A DNA stretch of 64,000 nucleotides from Pelobates cultripes (Eukaryota > Chordata > Amphibia > Anura > Pelobatidae): contig OW240916.1 of the NCBI GenBank assembly GCA_933207985.1, forward strand, positions 298,781,582-298,845,581, in the 5' to 3' direction. Shown piece after piece: positions 1-10,852 of the stretch. Position 1 is the first letter of the stretch, and each line of letters begins with the position of its first letter. A program made the translations under genes and the position numbers. The notes under the pieces are model-generated. The model was not told the DNA's origin. It ran no database searches and saw nothing but the letters and a program-made list of their open reading frames with translations.

Positions 1-50
1 TGTGGGCAGGGGACCCATGGGGCAGCTGCTTTGGGCCCAGGGCAGCTGCC
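1..50. mobile_element. right end of a hAT-like repeat (partial)
   Basis: The first bases are rich in GGGCAGCTGC and end in GGCCCTG. This is the inverted form of the CAGGGCC terminus that the hAT-like elements in this window carry. The body of the element lies outside the window, so this is only a terminal match. Confidence 0.35.
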
Positions 51-724
51 CCGTGATAAAGACGGCCCTGGCACTAGTGGAAAAAAAGTGTTAAGAATGG
101 GAATATCTTTATACACCTCCTCCGCTGCTGTTTGTGATAGTTTATTCCAATGCCAAGTATATTGGTCTAACTAATAGCTCACCACAATTAAGTAAATAGC
201 TACCATTATATCAAATAGTGTACTACATGCCTTACTGATGAAAAACTCACAATTTTAGATATATTTTCGATGCTGTAAACTTAGTAAAAGGAGGAACACC
301 AGAACTCTCAATAATACAAATTTCTGCTAGTTCAATTAAAAAAACTGCAATACCTCATTAATTTGTATTTAGCACCCTGGGTCAGTTATACGGATTCATC
401 TATAAATCTCTGGTAGCAGTAAACTCTGCTTTTTATATTATTTGCAAGAAATTAATTATTTGGATATGTATGTTTATATGTAGTATATATTTGTTAGGCA
501 AATAGTAATTTCAGGCTAAAGGCTTTTGCCTAGGCAACAAATGCCTAACTAGTATTGAGGCAAACTAGGTAACCTGGGAATGTGGCCCACCAACAACCAC
601 TCAATCAACCCAAAAAAAGTTGCCCTACTTGCCATATACAACCTGGAATCCCTCAAGGAAAGTGAAAAGTATTGGCAAACAGCGGCCACTTTACTGGGGT
701 ACCTGGGTGTGTACTGGTGAGAAG
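51..724. other. non-coding flank, AT-rich
   Basis: No gene is seen. The stretch holds a possible outer terminal repeat (495-510) and ends in the left copy of the target duplication GTGAGAAG (717-724) of the hAT-like element that starts at 725. The open frame over 620-826 runs into a poly-T tract and has no coding character. Confidence 0.6.
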
Positions 725-1061
725 CAGGGCCGGATTAACATAGGGGCTGATGGAGCTGCAGCTCCAGGCCCAGGCCCATGGAATAGGCCCATTGATTTAA
801 AAAAAATTTTTTTTTTTTTTTTTTAACATTTTTTTTTTCACACACTACTCTTAGGGATTCCACCTGGCTTTTATTTTATTGGCACAGCCAGTATTTGAGG
901 CTGCCTGGCTGGTGCCAATATTACAGTGATACTGGCAATACAAATGCTGGTATTTTCCTCAGTATAAACAAGAGATTACTATGCAATACCAGCACTGGCC
1001 AGTAGGGGTCGCTGTGTATGGAGAGAGGCAGGGATAGGAAGTTCCAGCATATCCCTCCCTG

Positions 1062-2150
1062 CCTATCTATACTCAAAAAAATAGAGGTAGAAATAATTCA
1101 ACAAATACAAGATGTAGAAGGTAGATACTTGATAATAATGTGTAAAATCAATTCTAAGATATTTACACTCTGTAATGTCTATCTCCCAAACTATTCACCA
1201 GCTTCTCACTTAAGATCTATCTTAGAAAAAATAGAAGAAGTAAAAGTGGGAAACTTAATATTGGCTGGAGATTTTAATGCAGTTATCGACCCACAATTAG
1301 ATAAAAAAAACTATGAAAGGAGTTAAAATAAATAAGATGGTAATTAAACAAGCTAAATCCTTAAAAAACATAAAGGATGAATTTAATTTGTTCGACATTT
1401 GGAGGATTCACAATCCAAATCTAAGAGATTATACACACTTCTCTAAAGTCCATTTTTCTTATTCAAGGTTAGATATGATTTGGATTGATCCTAATCTAAT
1501 CGATAAAATTCAAAAAGTAAATATAAACGAAGCAGTTTGGACAGATCATAACGGTGTAGTATGTGTAATAGAAGTAGGAAAAAATACAAAAAAGCCATAT
1601 AGTTGGCGTCTAAATGACAGATTGCTCAGTTTTGAAAACAAATAAAAAATTCATGGAAGTAAACATAGGTAATTATTTTAAAGAAAATAACACAGAGGAT
1701 ATTGATCCATCCACTTTGTGGTGCGCCTTTAAAGCAGTAATAAGAGGTTATTTCATTAAACTCCAAAGCCAAACCGATAGGGGTACTAGTCTATCTCACC
1801 TCTATGGTCAGTTAGGGAAGTTGACCCAAAACAATAAACATAATCCAACAGTTGAAAATTCTAAAGAAATATCGGCAATAAAGGACAAAATTAACCAAAA
1901 ATTAATGGAAAGAACAGTTAAAAGCTTAGATAGATTAAAATTAAAATATTATTCTAAGGGTAATAGAGCCAACAAACTGCTATCACAAAAATTAAGAAAA
2001 CAAAAGGGTATAAATAAAGTAGAAAAACTTATTAACAATGGAACAACTGTAGTAACTCCAAAACTAATAGGACAACAATTCAATGATTTTTATAGTAAGT
2101 TATACAACATTCCTCAAACTACGACAGATGAAGATATAAAAAAAATCTAG
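1062..2150 (+). pseudogene. L1-type endonuclease and linker, frameshifted
   Basis: This is the APE-like endonuclease that nicks target DNA for LINE insertion, plus the linker to the reverse transcriptase. It is split over three frames (to 1326, 1313-1645, 1614-2150). The breaks lie near A-runs at about 1305 and 1630, and a further one near 2145 separates it from the RT frame. The first piece has the NVYLPN and LAGDFN signatures of the family. The second has DIWRI, the YSRLDMIW block and the TDHNGV catalytic histidine block. The N-terminal catalytic part is missing. The protein is not functional as read. Confidence 0.8.
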
Positions 2151-4603
2151 AAAAAATAAACAAGTTCAAATTAACAGAATCACAAAGTGTAGCAATAAAT
2201 AAAGATATAACTATAGATGAAATAATGAAAGCTATAAATAATTTGGAGGAGTATAAAACCCCAGGTCCAGATGGATTCAGTAATTTATTTTATAAAATAT
2301 TCAAAGAATCAATTTGCCCTTATATGACTAGTGCCTTTAACAGTGCGGCTAAAAGAGGATCTCTTCCAACAGAGATGTTAAAAGCTAATATTCTACCAAT
2401 TTTAAAACAAAACAAAAACCCTACTGATGTTAAAAAGTACCGTCCAATATCCTTGATAGATGTTGACACTAAACTATATGCTTCAGTGTTGGCCGCTAGA
2501 CCTAAAAAACTTTTACCACTGATCATACATCAAGATCAAGTAGGTTATGTTCCCGGCAGAAACTCTTATACATGTATTAGGAAAATTGTCAACATCTTAG
2601 ATGACGCTAATAGAAAAAGAGTTCCAGTTTTGGCTCTGTCGATTGATGCTGAAAAAGCATTCGACAGAGTCAACTGGATTTATTTGGAGGCAATATTGTC
2701 ACACTATGGTTTTGACGGTTGGATTAAGAAAGCCATCATGGCCCTTTATGCAAATCCATCAGCACGTACTAAAGGACCAAACATCATAGCCCCATGGTTC
2801 CAACTGAAAAATGGTACACGACAGGGATGTCCACTCTCACCGTTATTATACTTGCTTTCTATTGAACCATTAGCCGAGAATATTAGAAACAATAAAAAAA
2901 TCTATGGCCACAAAACATTAGATGTAGAACAGAAATTAAGTTTATATGCTGATGACATCCTAATTACCATAACAAAACCGGAAATTTCATTAGATTTTTT
3001 AATGTCAGAAATTGACAACTACAGTAAAATATCTAATTATAAATTAAATATAAATAAATCTATGATTCTGGATATTAATTTAGATGCACAAATGAAAAAT
3101 AAGATTAAAGATAGATATAATTTTTTATGGGTCGAAAATAATATGGATTATTTGGGAGTTAAACTGACTAGAGATGTAAATAAAATGATGGAAACTAATT
3201 TTTTGGATTTATTGCAAAATCTTAACAAATGGCTGAAAAACCGAAGAAATTTAGAAATTTCTTTCTGGGGAAGGATTAATGTATTGAATTCATACGTCAT
3301 TCCAAAATGGAACTACTTGTTCCAAATGTTGCCATTAAGTATTTCTGACCAGTGGTTGCAATTAATACAGAGAAGTTTTACTCAGTATATATGGAAAGGA
3401 AAAAAACCAAGACTGAGTCAGTCAATACTAACACAAAAACTGAATAAAGGAGGACTGGCTTATCCCCTAATATTAAATAATTATAGGGCAGCGATAATTT
3501 TACATATATATAGGATGCAAGTAGAAGAAAACAAAAACGAAAGTTGGTATAAAACAGAACTTACTGCAGGAGGAACCCCCAGCTTGGATTGTTTAATCTG
3601 GAATACTACCAAACATTTTCAAAAAAAAGATTATCCTAGTACAACATTAACACACTTAATGAATAGTTGGCTTAAAATTAAAAAAATCCTAAAAATAGAA
3701 AACAAAATTCCAACTTATTTAGGTTTAGATTTTGTAGAACATCAAGTCGCAGATATAAATTTAAAAAACTGGAATCAAGCAGGAATTTTGCGACTGTCTC
3801 AACTACTTGTAAAAGATAAAATTAAAACCTTTGCTCAATTAACACAGGAATACAACTTACCATCAAAAGAGTTGTTCAATTATCTAAGACTTAAAAGTTT
3901 CTTGATAACACATTTAATTGTATCAAACATTAATCTGAATAATGGGTTAAATATACTCTTTAATACAGATAAGATAAATAAACCACTTTCAAAAGCTTTG
4001 GTATTAAGCAAAATGTGTAATAAATCAAAAACTCCAACAGCCATAACCGCTTGGAAAGAAGAATTAAATATGGATATAAATATTAGGCATTGGGGTTTCT
4101 CATTGACAGAAGCTTCGAAGTATACACACTCGTTAAATCTATTAGAAACTCATTTTAAAGTTCTAAATAGATGGTACCTAGTACCAGACAAATTGAACAA
4201 AATGTATTCTTCAGCAAACCATCTATGTTGGAGATGTGGTACAAATACAGGTACTTTTAAGCATATTTGGTGGGAGTGTAGTAAACTGAACAATCTGTGG
4301 TTTAACATACAAAAGTTTGTATCCATAGACTTGAACCTTGAGCTGAGGCTCTCTCCGGAGACTGTTTTGCTTCATCTAAACTGGCCGGTAATGACAAAAG
4401 ATTTGAAAATTATTCTTATCCATCTTTTCTTAGCAACAAAAATTGTGATTGCAAGAAGATGGAAGGACGATAGTGAAGTTCCCTGGGATCAAGTCAAAGC
4501 CCAGCTTAAGTTTCAAGTAAAAATGGAAGTGTTATTGAGCAAACAAAAATTAAGTAGGAAAACAACAATGTGGTTGAAATGTTGGGAGAAGATTGATAAA
4601 TAG
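2147..4603 (+). CDS. LINE reverse transcriptase (L1/Tx1-like ORF2, C-terminal part)
   Basis: A long open frame for the RT of the LINE. The first Met codon is at 2225 (792 aa from there), but the homology starts upstream at about 2147 because the N-terminal part of ORF2 is in other frames. RT motifs in order: TPGPDGF near residue 16, the SIDAEKAFDRV block near 140, NGTRQGCPLSPLLY near 196, and the catalytic YADD at residues 241-244 (2945-2956). A CX2CX7HX4C zinc knuckle (CWRCG...HIWWEC) lies near residue 670, as in L1 ORF2. The RT half is uninterrupted, so this copy is not very old, but without an intact endonuclease it is unlikely to be active. Confidence 0.85.
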   Translation, partial: LEKINKFKLTESQSVAINKDITIDEIMKAINNLEEYKTPGPDGFSNLFYKIFKESICPYMTSAFNSAAKRGSLPTEMLKANILPILKQNKNPTDVKKYRPISLIDVDTKLYASVLAARPKKLLPLIIHQDQVGYVPGRNSYTCIRKIVNILDDANRKRVPVLALSIDAEKAFDRVNWIYLEAILSHYGFDGWIKKAIMALYANPSARTKGPNIIAPWFQLKNGTRQGCPLSPLLYLLSIEPLAENIRNNKKIYGHKTLDVEQKLSLYADDILITITKPEISLDFLMSEIDNYSKISNYKLNINKSMILDINLDAQMKNKIKDRYNFLWVENNMDYLGVKLTRDVNKMMETNFLDLLQNLNKWLKNRRNLEISFWGRINVLNSYVIPKWNYLFQMLPLSISDQWLQLIQRSFTQYIWKGKKPRLSQSILTQKLNKGGLAYPLILNNYRAAIILHIYRMQVEENKNESWYKTELTAGGTPSLDCLIWNTTKHFQKKDYPSTTLTHLMNSWLKIKKILKIENKIPTYLGLDFVEHQVADINLKNWNQAGILRLSQLLVKDKIKTFAQLTQEYNLPSKELFNYLRLKSFLITHLIVSNINLNNGLNILFNTDKINKPLSKALVLSKMCNKSKTPTAITAWKEELNMDINIRHWGFSLTEASKYTHSLNLLETHFKVLNRWYLVPDKLNKMYSSANHLCWRCGTNTGTFKHIWWECSKLNNLWFNIQKFVSIDLNLELRLSPETVLLHLNWPVMTKDLKIILIHLFLATKIVIARRWKDDSEVPWDQVKAQLKFQVKMEVLLSKQKLSRKTTMWLKCWEKIDK

Positions 4604-5059
4604 AGGGGCCTTTATTTATATATATAAATTTAAGGTGAATAATGAGGTTGACTGTTAATGCTTTGGACAATATAATACAATATATATTATGAGATAAATA
4701 TATATACTTTCTCGATGAGTTTCTTCCCTTCTCTCTTGCTGCACTGTCTTGTCCTGTTTATGTAGATGTGTAAGTCTAAAGTACTGTTCGTTTTTAGTTA
4801 ATTGAAATGTATAAAGAAACATCTTATGGATGAACATCTTATATAGGAATTGTTTCTCTATCATTTGTTTGTAATTGTTGTATTGTATTGTATTGTGGAA
4901 AAAAAAAAAAAGGGGGGGGAAACCCTTAAAATAAAGATTATAAATATACTCACTGATCTGCAGGGGTGCAGCTACAGAGAGTCCAGACAGCAACTCCCAC
5001 CCTGCAGAGACAGCCTACAGCTCAGGGAAGTAAGGGATGGGGGGAAAGGCTGCAGGGAG

Positions 5060-5935
5060 ACATACACTGAGACACTAAGGGGCACTGGGAGACATTATGA
5101 CACAGACACTGAGACACTAAGGGACATTGGGAGACATTATGGCAGACACTGAGACACTAAGGGACATTGGGAGATATTATGGCAGATACTGAGACACTAA
5201 GGGACATTGGGAGACATTATGGCAGACACTGAGACACTAAGGGACATTGGGAGACATTATGGCACAGACACATGGGGACACAGTGTCCTCATGTCTCCCA
5301 GCCAGTGTCCCTGGTGTCTCAGTGCCCCTCTAGTCTCCCAGTGACCCCTAGTCTTCCCAGTGCCCCCAGTCTGCCAGTGTCTCACTGTCCCCATGTCTCC
5401 TAGTGCCTCCATGTCTCTCAGTGCCTCAAGTGTCACAATGTCCCCAAGCTAGTGTCCCTAGTGTCTGTGGCCCTTGTGTCTCAGTGTCCCCATGTCTCCC
5501 AGTGCCCCCATGTCTCAATGTCCCCATGTCCCCCAGTCAGTGTCTCTAGTATTTTTGTCCCTAGTGTCTGTGTCCCCATGTCTTCAAGTGTCCCCTATTT
5601 TCCCATTGTCCCCATTTGTCCCAGCCAGAGTCCCCTAGTCTCCCAGTGTCACTGGTGTCTCCGTGCCCCTAGGTCTCCCCGTGTCCCCAGGTCTCCCCGT
5701 CTTCCTAGTGTCCTAGTGACATGGGGACCCTGGGATACATGGGGACACAGGGAGACATGGGGCATTGAGATACTGATACATAGGATCACTGGGAGACCTG
5801 GGGACACGACACTAGGGGACACTGGGAGACATGGGGCACTGAGACACTGATACTTAGGAACACTGAGACCTGGAGTAATCGACACATGGGGGCACTGAGT
5901 CATGAGGGCACTGGGAGACATGGGGGCACTGGGAG
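5060..5935. repeat. minisatellite, about 36-bp unit, with strand switches
   Basis: Five tandem units built on GACACTGAGACACTAAGGG and GACATTGGGAGACATTATGG cover 5064-5265. The same GACA/GGGAGACA theme then appears on the opposite strand (TGTCTCCCAGTG, about 5280-5715) and returns to the first strand from about 5718 to 5935. The opposed blocks could fold back on each other. The open frames here are Ser/Pro/Val-rich translations of the repeat and are not genes. Confidence 0.85.
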
Positions 5936-6191
5936 GAATCCATTTATACAGCAGATTTAAACTATGTAGTTTTTGGTGATTTTACAGCATTTTCTCTTAT
6001 GTCACTCCTTGTGATTTACATCATGTGATATCACCCATACATATTTAATTATGCAAATTAGTAAGGCCGGTATGCTTTTCCAAGAAAGGTGGCAACCCTA
6101 ACTACTTTTCACATACTCTTATTTAAGTATGGAAACTTAAGTGGGATGTATGGGAACAAAACTTGTGTGGACTGGCTGACAATGAATATAG

Positions 6192-6791
6192 TTAAAAGAA
6201 CACTACAGTCACCAGAACAACTACAGCTTATTGAATTTGTTCTGGTGAGTAGAATCATTACCTTCAGGCTTTTTGCTGTAAGCACGGTCTTTTCAGAGAA
6301 AATGCAGTCTTTACATTACATCCTAGTGATAACTTCACTGGCCACTCCTTAGATGACTGTTAGAGATCCTTCCTGGGACATGGCTGCCTAAAATGCATCC
6401 AAACATTCAGTGTCTCCTCCCTCTGCATGCAGACACTGAACTTTCCTCATAGAGATTCATTAATTAAATTCATCTATATAAGGAGATGCTGATTGGCCAG
6501 GGCTGTGTTTGAATCATGCTGGCTCTGACCCTGATCTGCCTCTTTGTCAGTCTCAGCCAATCCTATGGGGAAGCACTGTGATTGGATCAGGCCACCACTT
6601 CTAATGATGTCAGCAGACTGCTTGTTTTTATGAGTCTAACAGCATGCAGAGTTACAGCTTCAGGCTTGAATATAGTAGGATTTTGCTATATTTATGGATG
6701 CATGAGGGGCCCAGGGGGGCTAGATGATGGTGTTAACACTATAGGGTCACGAATTCATGTTTGTGTTCCTGACCCTATAGTGATCGTTTAA
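6192..6791. mobile_element. T2-like MITE, copy a
   Basis: It is bounded by TTAA at 6192-6195 and 6788-6791. The interior opens with ACACTACAGTCACCAGAACA and closes with GACCCTATAGTGATCG; the ends are inverted copies. It is alignable along its length with 60996-61549. No coding capacity. Confidence 0.7.
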
Positions 6792-7438
6792 GGTAATGCT
6801 GACTTTGGTCTCTCTAACACTGTGGCATGTTCCCTTTCTTCTACACTCACTACATACAGCTTTTCTCTGTCCCAGACCATATACCAGGAGCTTCTGCCTG
6901 CTAGTAAGAAGGTAGGAGACAAGTGGACCAGCGAGTGCTAGGGGACAGTCCTTAGAAAGCGTTGAGTGAGCACATCATTAGATGCATTTATGCCAAGCTC
7001 AGGGTGCTGTCTGCATAGTATGCCCTTAGTTGGCCAGTTGCATGATTGGCAGGCAGCCTGACATGCATTCATGCCAGGCTGGCCTTCTAATTCTCAGACA
7101 TGTCCTCTTTTTGGGCATGTTCGCCCCTTTTGGCAGGTTACGTGATTTGTGTCCGTGGCACACGCTTTTACCATGCCCATTGACTTCCTGCTTGACTGGA
7201 CACTGCTGTTAGGGGTTATGGATTTACTTGAAAGATGAAAACATAAATTAGAGAGAGATTAGCCTATGGTATGTGTTTTCTTATAGCTGCTGTTTTCTTT
7301 CTCTCCAGCACCATCTCCATCAGATACATGATGCTTGGGAGTGTTTTACTGTTTTTGGTCGATATGATTCTGTAATTAGGCCCGTCATAATTGTCAGCAC
7401 CAGGCCCACTGGGCTCTTAATCTGGCCCTGGTGAGAAG

Positions 7439-7867
7439 GGGAAGCAGTGGCCACTTTCCCTTCCTATTAGCAAGCAGGGCCTCTTTCTTGCAGGACCTGG
7501 GGCATATATTGGCACACAAGGGCCACCTTCATGGGATTCCTAGTTGTTATTTGTGAGCTGGGGACACTTGTCTTGAGGGGTTCCTAGGCGGTTAGAAGCA
7601 AGAAAAAAGGTTACCTCAGTGGCTATTGGGGAGAAAGGACCACCTTTCTAGGTTGACCGAGTGCCTGTTTCTCAAATGGCTTTGAAATCTGAAGGAGAAA
7701 AAAAAACCTGTAAGAAACATGCAAAACTATTTGCCTAAATACGAGTTAGGCAAAAGGCTTATGCCTAGGCAAACCTAATATCATTTTGCTCGTGTTTTAA
7801 GGCTAAAATAACTATTTGCCCAGGTCGATTCATTTTGCCAGTAATTACTAATTGCCTACCATAAATA
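7439..7867. other. repeat-derived spacer
   Basis: No gene. From about 7715 it contains several TTTGCCTA / TAGGCAAA words, shared with 495-560 on the other side of the hAT-like element. The right copy of the possible outer terminal repeat is at 7843-7858. Confidence 0.45.
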
Positions 7868-9433
7868 CACTGCTCAAAAAAATAAAGGGAACACTTAAAC
7901 AGCACAGTGTAACTCCAAGTCAATCACACTTCTGTGAAATCAAACTGCCCACTTAGGAAGCAACACTGAGTGACAATCAATTTCACATGCTGTTGTGCAA
8001 ATGGGATAGAAAACAGGTGGAAATTATAGGCAATTAGCAAGACACCCCCAATAAAGGAGTGGTTCTGCAGGTGGTGACCACAGACCACTTCTCAGTTCCT
8101 ATGCTTCCTGGCTGATGTTTTGGTCACTTTTGAATGCTGGCGGTGCTTTCACTCTAGTGGTAGCATGAGACGGAGTCTACAACCCACACAAGTGGCTCAG
8201 GTAGTGCAGCTCATCTAGGATGGCACATCAATGCAAGCTGTGGCAAGAAGGTTTGCTGTGTCTGTCAGCGTAGTGTCCAGAGCATGGAGGCAGGCCAGTA
8301 CATCAGGAGATGGGGAGGAGGCCATAGGAGGGCAACAACCCAGCAGCAGTACCGCTACCTCTGCTGTTGTGCAAGGAGGAACAGGAGGAGCACTGCCAGA
8401 GCCCTGCAAAATGACCTCCAGCAGGCCACAAATGTGCATGTGTCTGCTCAAACGGTCAGAAACAGACTCCATGAGGGTGGTACGAGAGCCCGATGTCCAC
8501 AGGTGGGGGTTGTGCTTACAGACCAACACCGTGCAGGACGTTTGGCATTTGCCAGAGAACACCAAGATTGGCAAATTCGCCACTGGCGCCCTGTGCTCTT
8601 CACAGATGAAAGCAGGTTCACACTGAGCACATGTGACAGAGGTGACAGAGTCTGGAGACGCCATGGAGAACGTTCTGCTGCCTGCAACATCCTCCAGCAT
8701 GACCAGTTTGGCAGTGGGTCAGTAATGGTGTGGGGTGGCATTTCTTTGGGGGGCCGCACAGCCCTCCATGTGCTCGCCAGAGGTAGCCTGACTGCCATTA
8801 GGTACCGAGATGAGATCCTCAGACCCCTTGTGAGACCATATGCTGGTGCAGTTGGCCCTGGGTTCCTCCTAATGCAAGACAATGCTAGACCTCATGTGGC
8901 TGGAGTGTGTCAGCAGTTCCTGCAAGGCGAAGGCATTGATGCTATGGACTAGCCCGCCCGTTCCCCAGACCTGAATCCAATTGAGCACATCTGGGACATC
9001 ATGTCTTGCTCCATCCACCAACGTCACGTTGCACCACAGACTGTCCAGGAGTTGGAAGATGCTTTAGTCCAGGTCTGGGAGGAGATCCCTCAGGAGACCA
9101 TCCGCCACCTCAGGAGCATGCACAGGTGTTGTAGGGAGGTCATACAGACACGTGGAGGCCACACACACTACTGAGCCTCATTTTGACTTGTTTTAAGGAC
9201 ATTACATCAAAGTTGGATCAGCCTGTAGTGTGTTTTTCCACTTTAATTTTGAGTGTGACTCCAAATCCAGACCTCCATGGGTTGAAAAATTTGATTTCCA
9301 TTTTTTAATTTTTGTGTGATTTTGTTGTCAGCACATTCAACTATGTAAAGAACAAAGTATTTCAGAAGAATATTTAATTCATTCAGATCTAGGATGTGTT
9401 ATTTTTGTGTTCCTTTTATTTTTCTGAGCAGTG
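7868..9433 (+). mobile_element. Tc1/mariner transposon
   Basis: A 1,566-bp element flanked by TA (7866-7867, 9434-9435). The ends are inverted repeats: CACTGCTCAAAAAAATAAAG at the left and the inverted form of CACTGCTCAGAAAAATAAAA at the right. It holds one broken DDE transposase. From memory, Tc1 elements with this end are common in fishes, lampreys and frogs, and some have been proposed to move between species; that part is knowledge, not something seen here. Confidence 0.93.
8165..9174 (+). pseudogene. Tc1 transposase, inactivated
   Basis: A cut-and-paste transposase. The N-terminal helix-turn-helix begins at ATG 8165 (MRRSLQPTQ...). An in-frame TAG follows at 8216-8218 and a frameshift near 8290. 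The longest open piece is 8284-8952, which carries the first catalytic Asp in DESRF and the second in DNARPH. A second in-frame TAG at 8950-8952 replaces a Trp-like codon, and the same frame then reads PARSPDLNPIEHIWD, giving the third acid of a D,D34E triad. The frame ends at 9172-9174. Three lesions make this copy dead. Confidence 0.9.
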
Positions 9434-9446
9434 TATATATATATAT

Positions 9447-9570
9447 TTGTGTTAGGTGCTTAAGATAGTACAGTGTGAAATACCATGAATAAGCGTAGGA
9501 TGATAAAAGGAGCAAGTCGGTTGTGGTGTGCCGAAACCGACGATGAGGTAGGCCTGAGAAAGAAGAGGGC
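9447..9570 (-). repeat. Ngaro split direct repeat B2
   Basis: This 124-bp block starts TTGTGTTAGGTGCTTAAG and ends GAAAGAAGAGGGC. It is repeated base for base, as far as I can read, at 9739-9862. Confidence 0.9.
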
Positions 9571-9627
9571 CCACCCAGGAAAAGAAATAGAAAGGAAATA
9601 AATGTTAAAAGTGGTGTGGTGGGAGGG

Positions 9628-9738
9628 TCATTCAACGCTGACCTCGAACGGTAAGGAGCCAGGCAAGGGGAGTGCCTTAAGTAGGCTAGGGGTAGAAAAC
9701 CAGCACCTCCCACAAATGCAGGCAAATTGCCTTAATAC
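9628..9738 (-). repeat. Ngaro split direct repeat A2
   Basis: This 111-bp block begins TCATTCAACGCTGACC and ends GCCTTAATAC. It is nearly identical to 15535-15645, with only a few single-base differences such as GGTAGA versus GGTAGC. It abuts B1 directly. Confidence 0.9.
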
Positions 9739-9862
9739 TTGTGTTAGGTGCTTAAGATAGTACAGTGTGAAATACCATGAATAAGCGTAGGATGATAAAA
9801 GGAGCAAGTCGGTTGTGGTGTGCCGAAACCGACGATGAGGTAGGCCTGAGAAAGAAGAGGGC
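9739..9862 (-). repeat. Ngaro split direct repeat B1
   Basis: The internal copy of the 124-bp B repeat, directly next to A2 and about 50 bp past the stop codon of the recombinase gene. Confidence 0.9.
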
Positions 9863-9914
9863 AAAAATTAAGTAATCAAATTTATTTAACAGACAACCAA
9901 TACATATACATTTA

Positions 9915-10844
9915 TCAACCAGACATGTTTATGAAAGCATCCCTTAATTCTTGTACTGGGTTCAGTATGTACCGTGAGTAAGCGGATGACTTCCAGCGCC
10001 CCAGTGTTTTGATAACATGAGTTGGGATGTTGAAACTGGAGGCTGTGGACGCGGCTCCTATACGAAAGGAGTGTCCTGAGTAATTGTTTGCGTTGAGGCC
10101 CAGTTGTGTGAGCAAGGACCTGACGTAGGTCATGAAGGTTGTAGTGGTGAGTACTGCACCTTGTAGTTGTAATAACGGTTGCGAGGGCAGTAAGTGATGG
10201 TGCTGTATGTAGGCATCAAGAACCTTGACGGGACACCATCTGTTGTGCGTGGGATAGTACGGAATGTTTACAGGTATGTGCTGGCTGGTTTTGGAGTGAG
10301 GTAAAGACAGGATGTAATGATCCATATGTTTTGTCAAGTGGGAATAGAGGAGGAATGGAGTGGTTTGGGTCGTGGAGGTCGTAGTGAATTCTCTGGGTCG
10401 TAGAAATCCATAGAAAGCGATGTATATTGCTGTTTTGATGACAGAATTCGTATCAGTGTCAAACGGTTTTAGGTCGAGTAGGTTAGATAATGCTTTGAAG
10501 ATATGGTTATCTATGGGTAGCCTCTGGGCCAAATGTGTGGGTTTTGATTTTTGAATACCTCTGAGTATGGTCTTAATTTGGTGAGAGGCCATGAAACTGT
10601 TGTTATTTGGGTGTAAGATGAGCATGTGGTGTTGAATGCCAGTGAGATAGAGTTTGATGGTGTTGTATGACATTTTGAGTTTAAGGTGGCAAAAGGAAGC
10701 AAACCCCAAAAAAGATGTCATAACAAACGGTTGTATGATGTTATGTTCCAGAAGGAATCGTTTGAATAGTGTGAAAGCCCTGCTGTATGTTTTGTTTGTA
10801 TTGTGTGAAAGTGCCAACTGAGACAATGTCCTGCTATGCTGCAT
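9915..10844 (-). CDS. Ngaro-type tyrosine recombinase (integrase)
   Basis: A 309-aa frame for the recombinase that inserts the circular cDNA of DIRS-order elements. The N-terminal core-binding half reads TNKTYSRAFTLFKRFLLEH near residue 17. The catalytic half has LRPREFT (first Arg) near residue 148, SGHSFRIGAAS (HxxR) near residue 258, and GRWKSSAYSRYI near 287-298, with the nucleophile Tyr in its last part. All key residues appear present and the frame is unbroken. It starts 8 bp after the RNase H stop and in a different frame. Confidence 0.88.
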   Translation of the reverse strand: MQHSRTLSQLALSHNTNKTYSRAFTLFKRFLLEHNIIQPFVMTSFLGFASFCHLKLKMSYNTIKLYLTGIQHHMLILHPNNNSFMASHQIKTILRGIQKSKPTHLAQRLPIDNHIFKALSNLLDLKPFDTDTNSVIKTAIYIAFYGFLRPREFTTTSTTQTTPFLLYSHLTKHMDHYILSLPHSKTSQHIPVNIPYYPTHNRWCPVKVLDAYIQHHHLLPSQPLLQLQGAVLTTTTFMTYVRSLLTQLGLNANNYSGHSFRIGAASTASSFNIPTHVIKTLGRWKSSAYSRYILNPVQELRDAFINMSG

Positions 10845-10852
10845 GATGACGT

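Larger units (their letters stand above)
1062..4911 (+). mobile_element. L1/Tx1-like LINE, 5'-truncated, with poly-A tail
   Basis: A non-LTR retrotransposon: endonuclease remnants, a long reverse transcriptase with a C-terminal zinc knuckle, a 3' UTR with a short ATTGT repeat, and an A13 tail at 4899-4911. There is no ORF1, and the endonuclease lacks its N-terminus, so the copy is 5'-truncated, as is usual for LINEs. It lies inside the hAT-like element. A related copy is at 34013-37912. I did not find a clear target duplication. Confidence 0.85.
725..7430. mobile_element. hAT-like DNA transposon with nested insertions
   Basis: The left end reads CAGGGCCGGATTAA and the right end (7417-7430) is its inverted form TTAATCTGGCCCTG, one mismatch in 14. 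Both ends are flanked by the same 8-bp word GTGAGAAG (717-724 and 7431-7438). CAGGG-type ends with an 8-bp duplication are the hAT signature. No hAT transposase is visible, so this is a non-autonomous copy. It is swollen by a LINE, a minisatellite and a MITE. Its 3' 310 bp (about 7119-7430) are closely repeated at 42600-42917, which independently confirms the right boundary. Confidence 0.8.

Noticed and set aside
5452..5921. 132-aa and 90-aa Ser/Pro/Val-rich frames
   Set aside because: They read through the minisatellite on both strands.
8231..8882. 131-161 aa frames overlapping the Tc1 transposase on both strands
   Set aside because: Shadows of the transposase, whose catalytic motifs lie in another frame.
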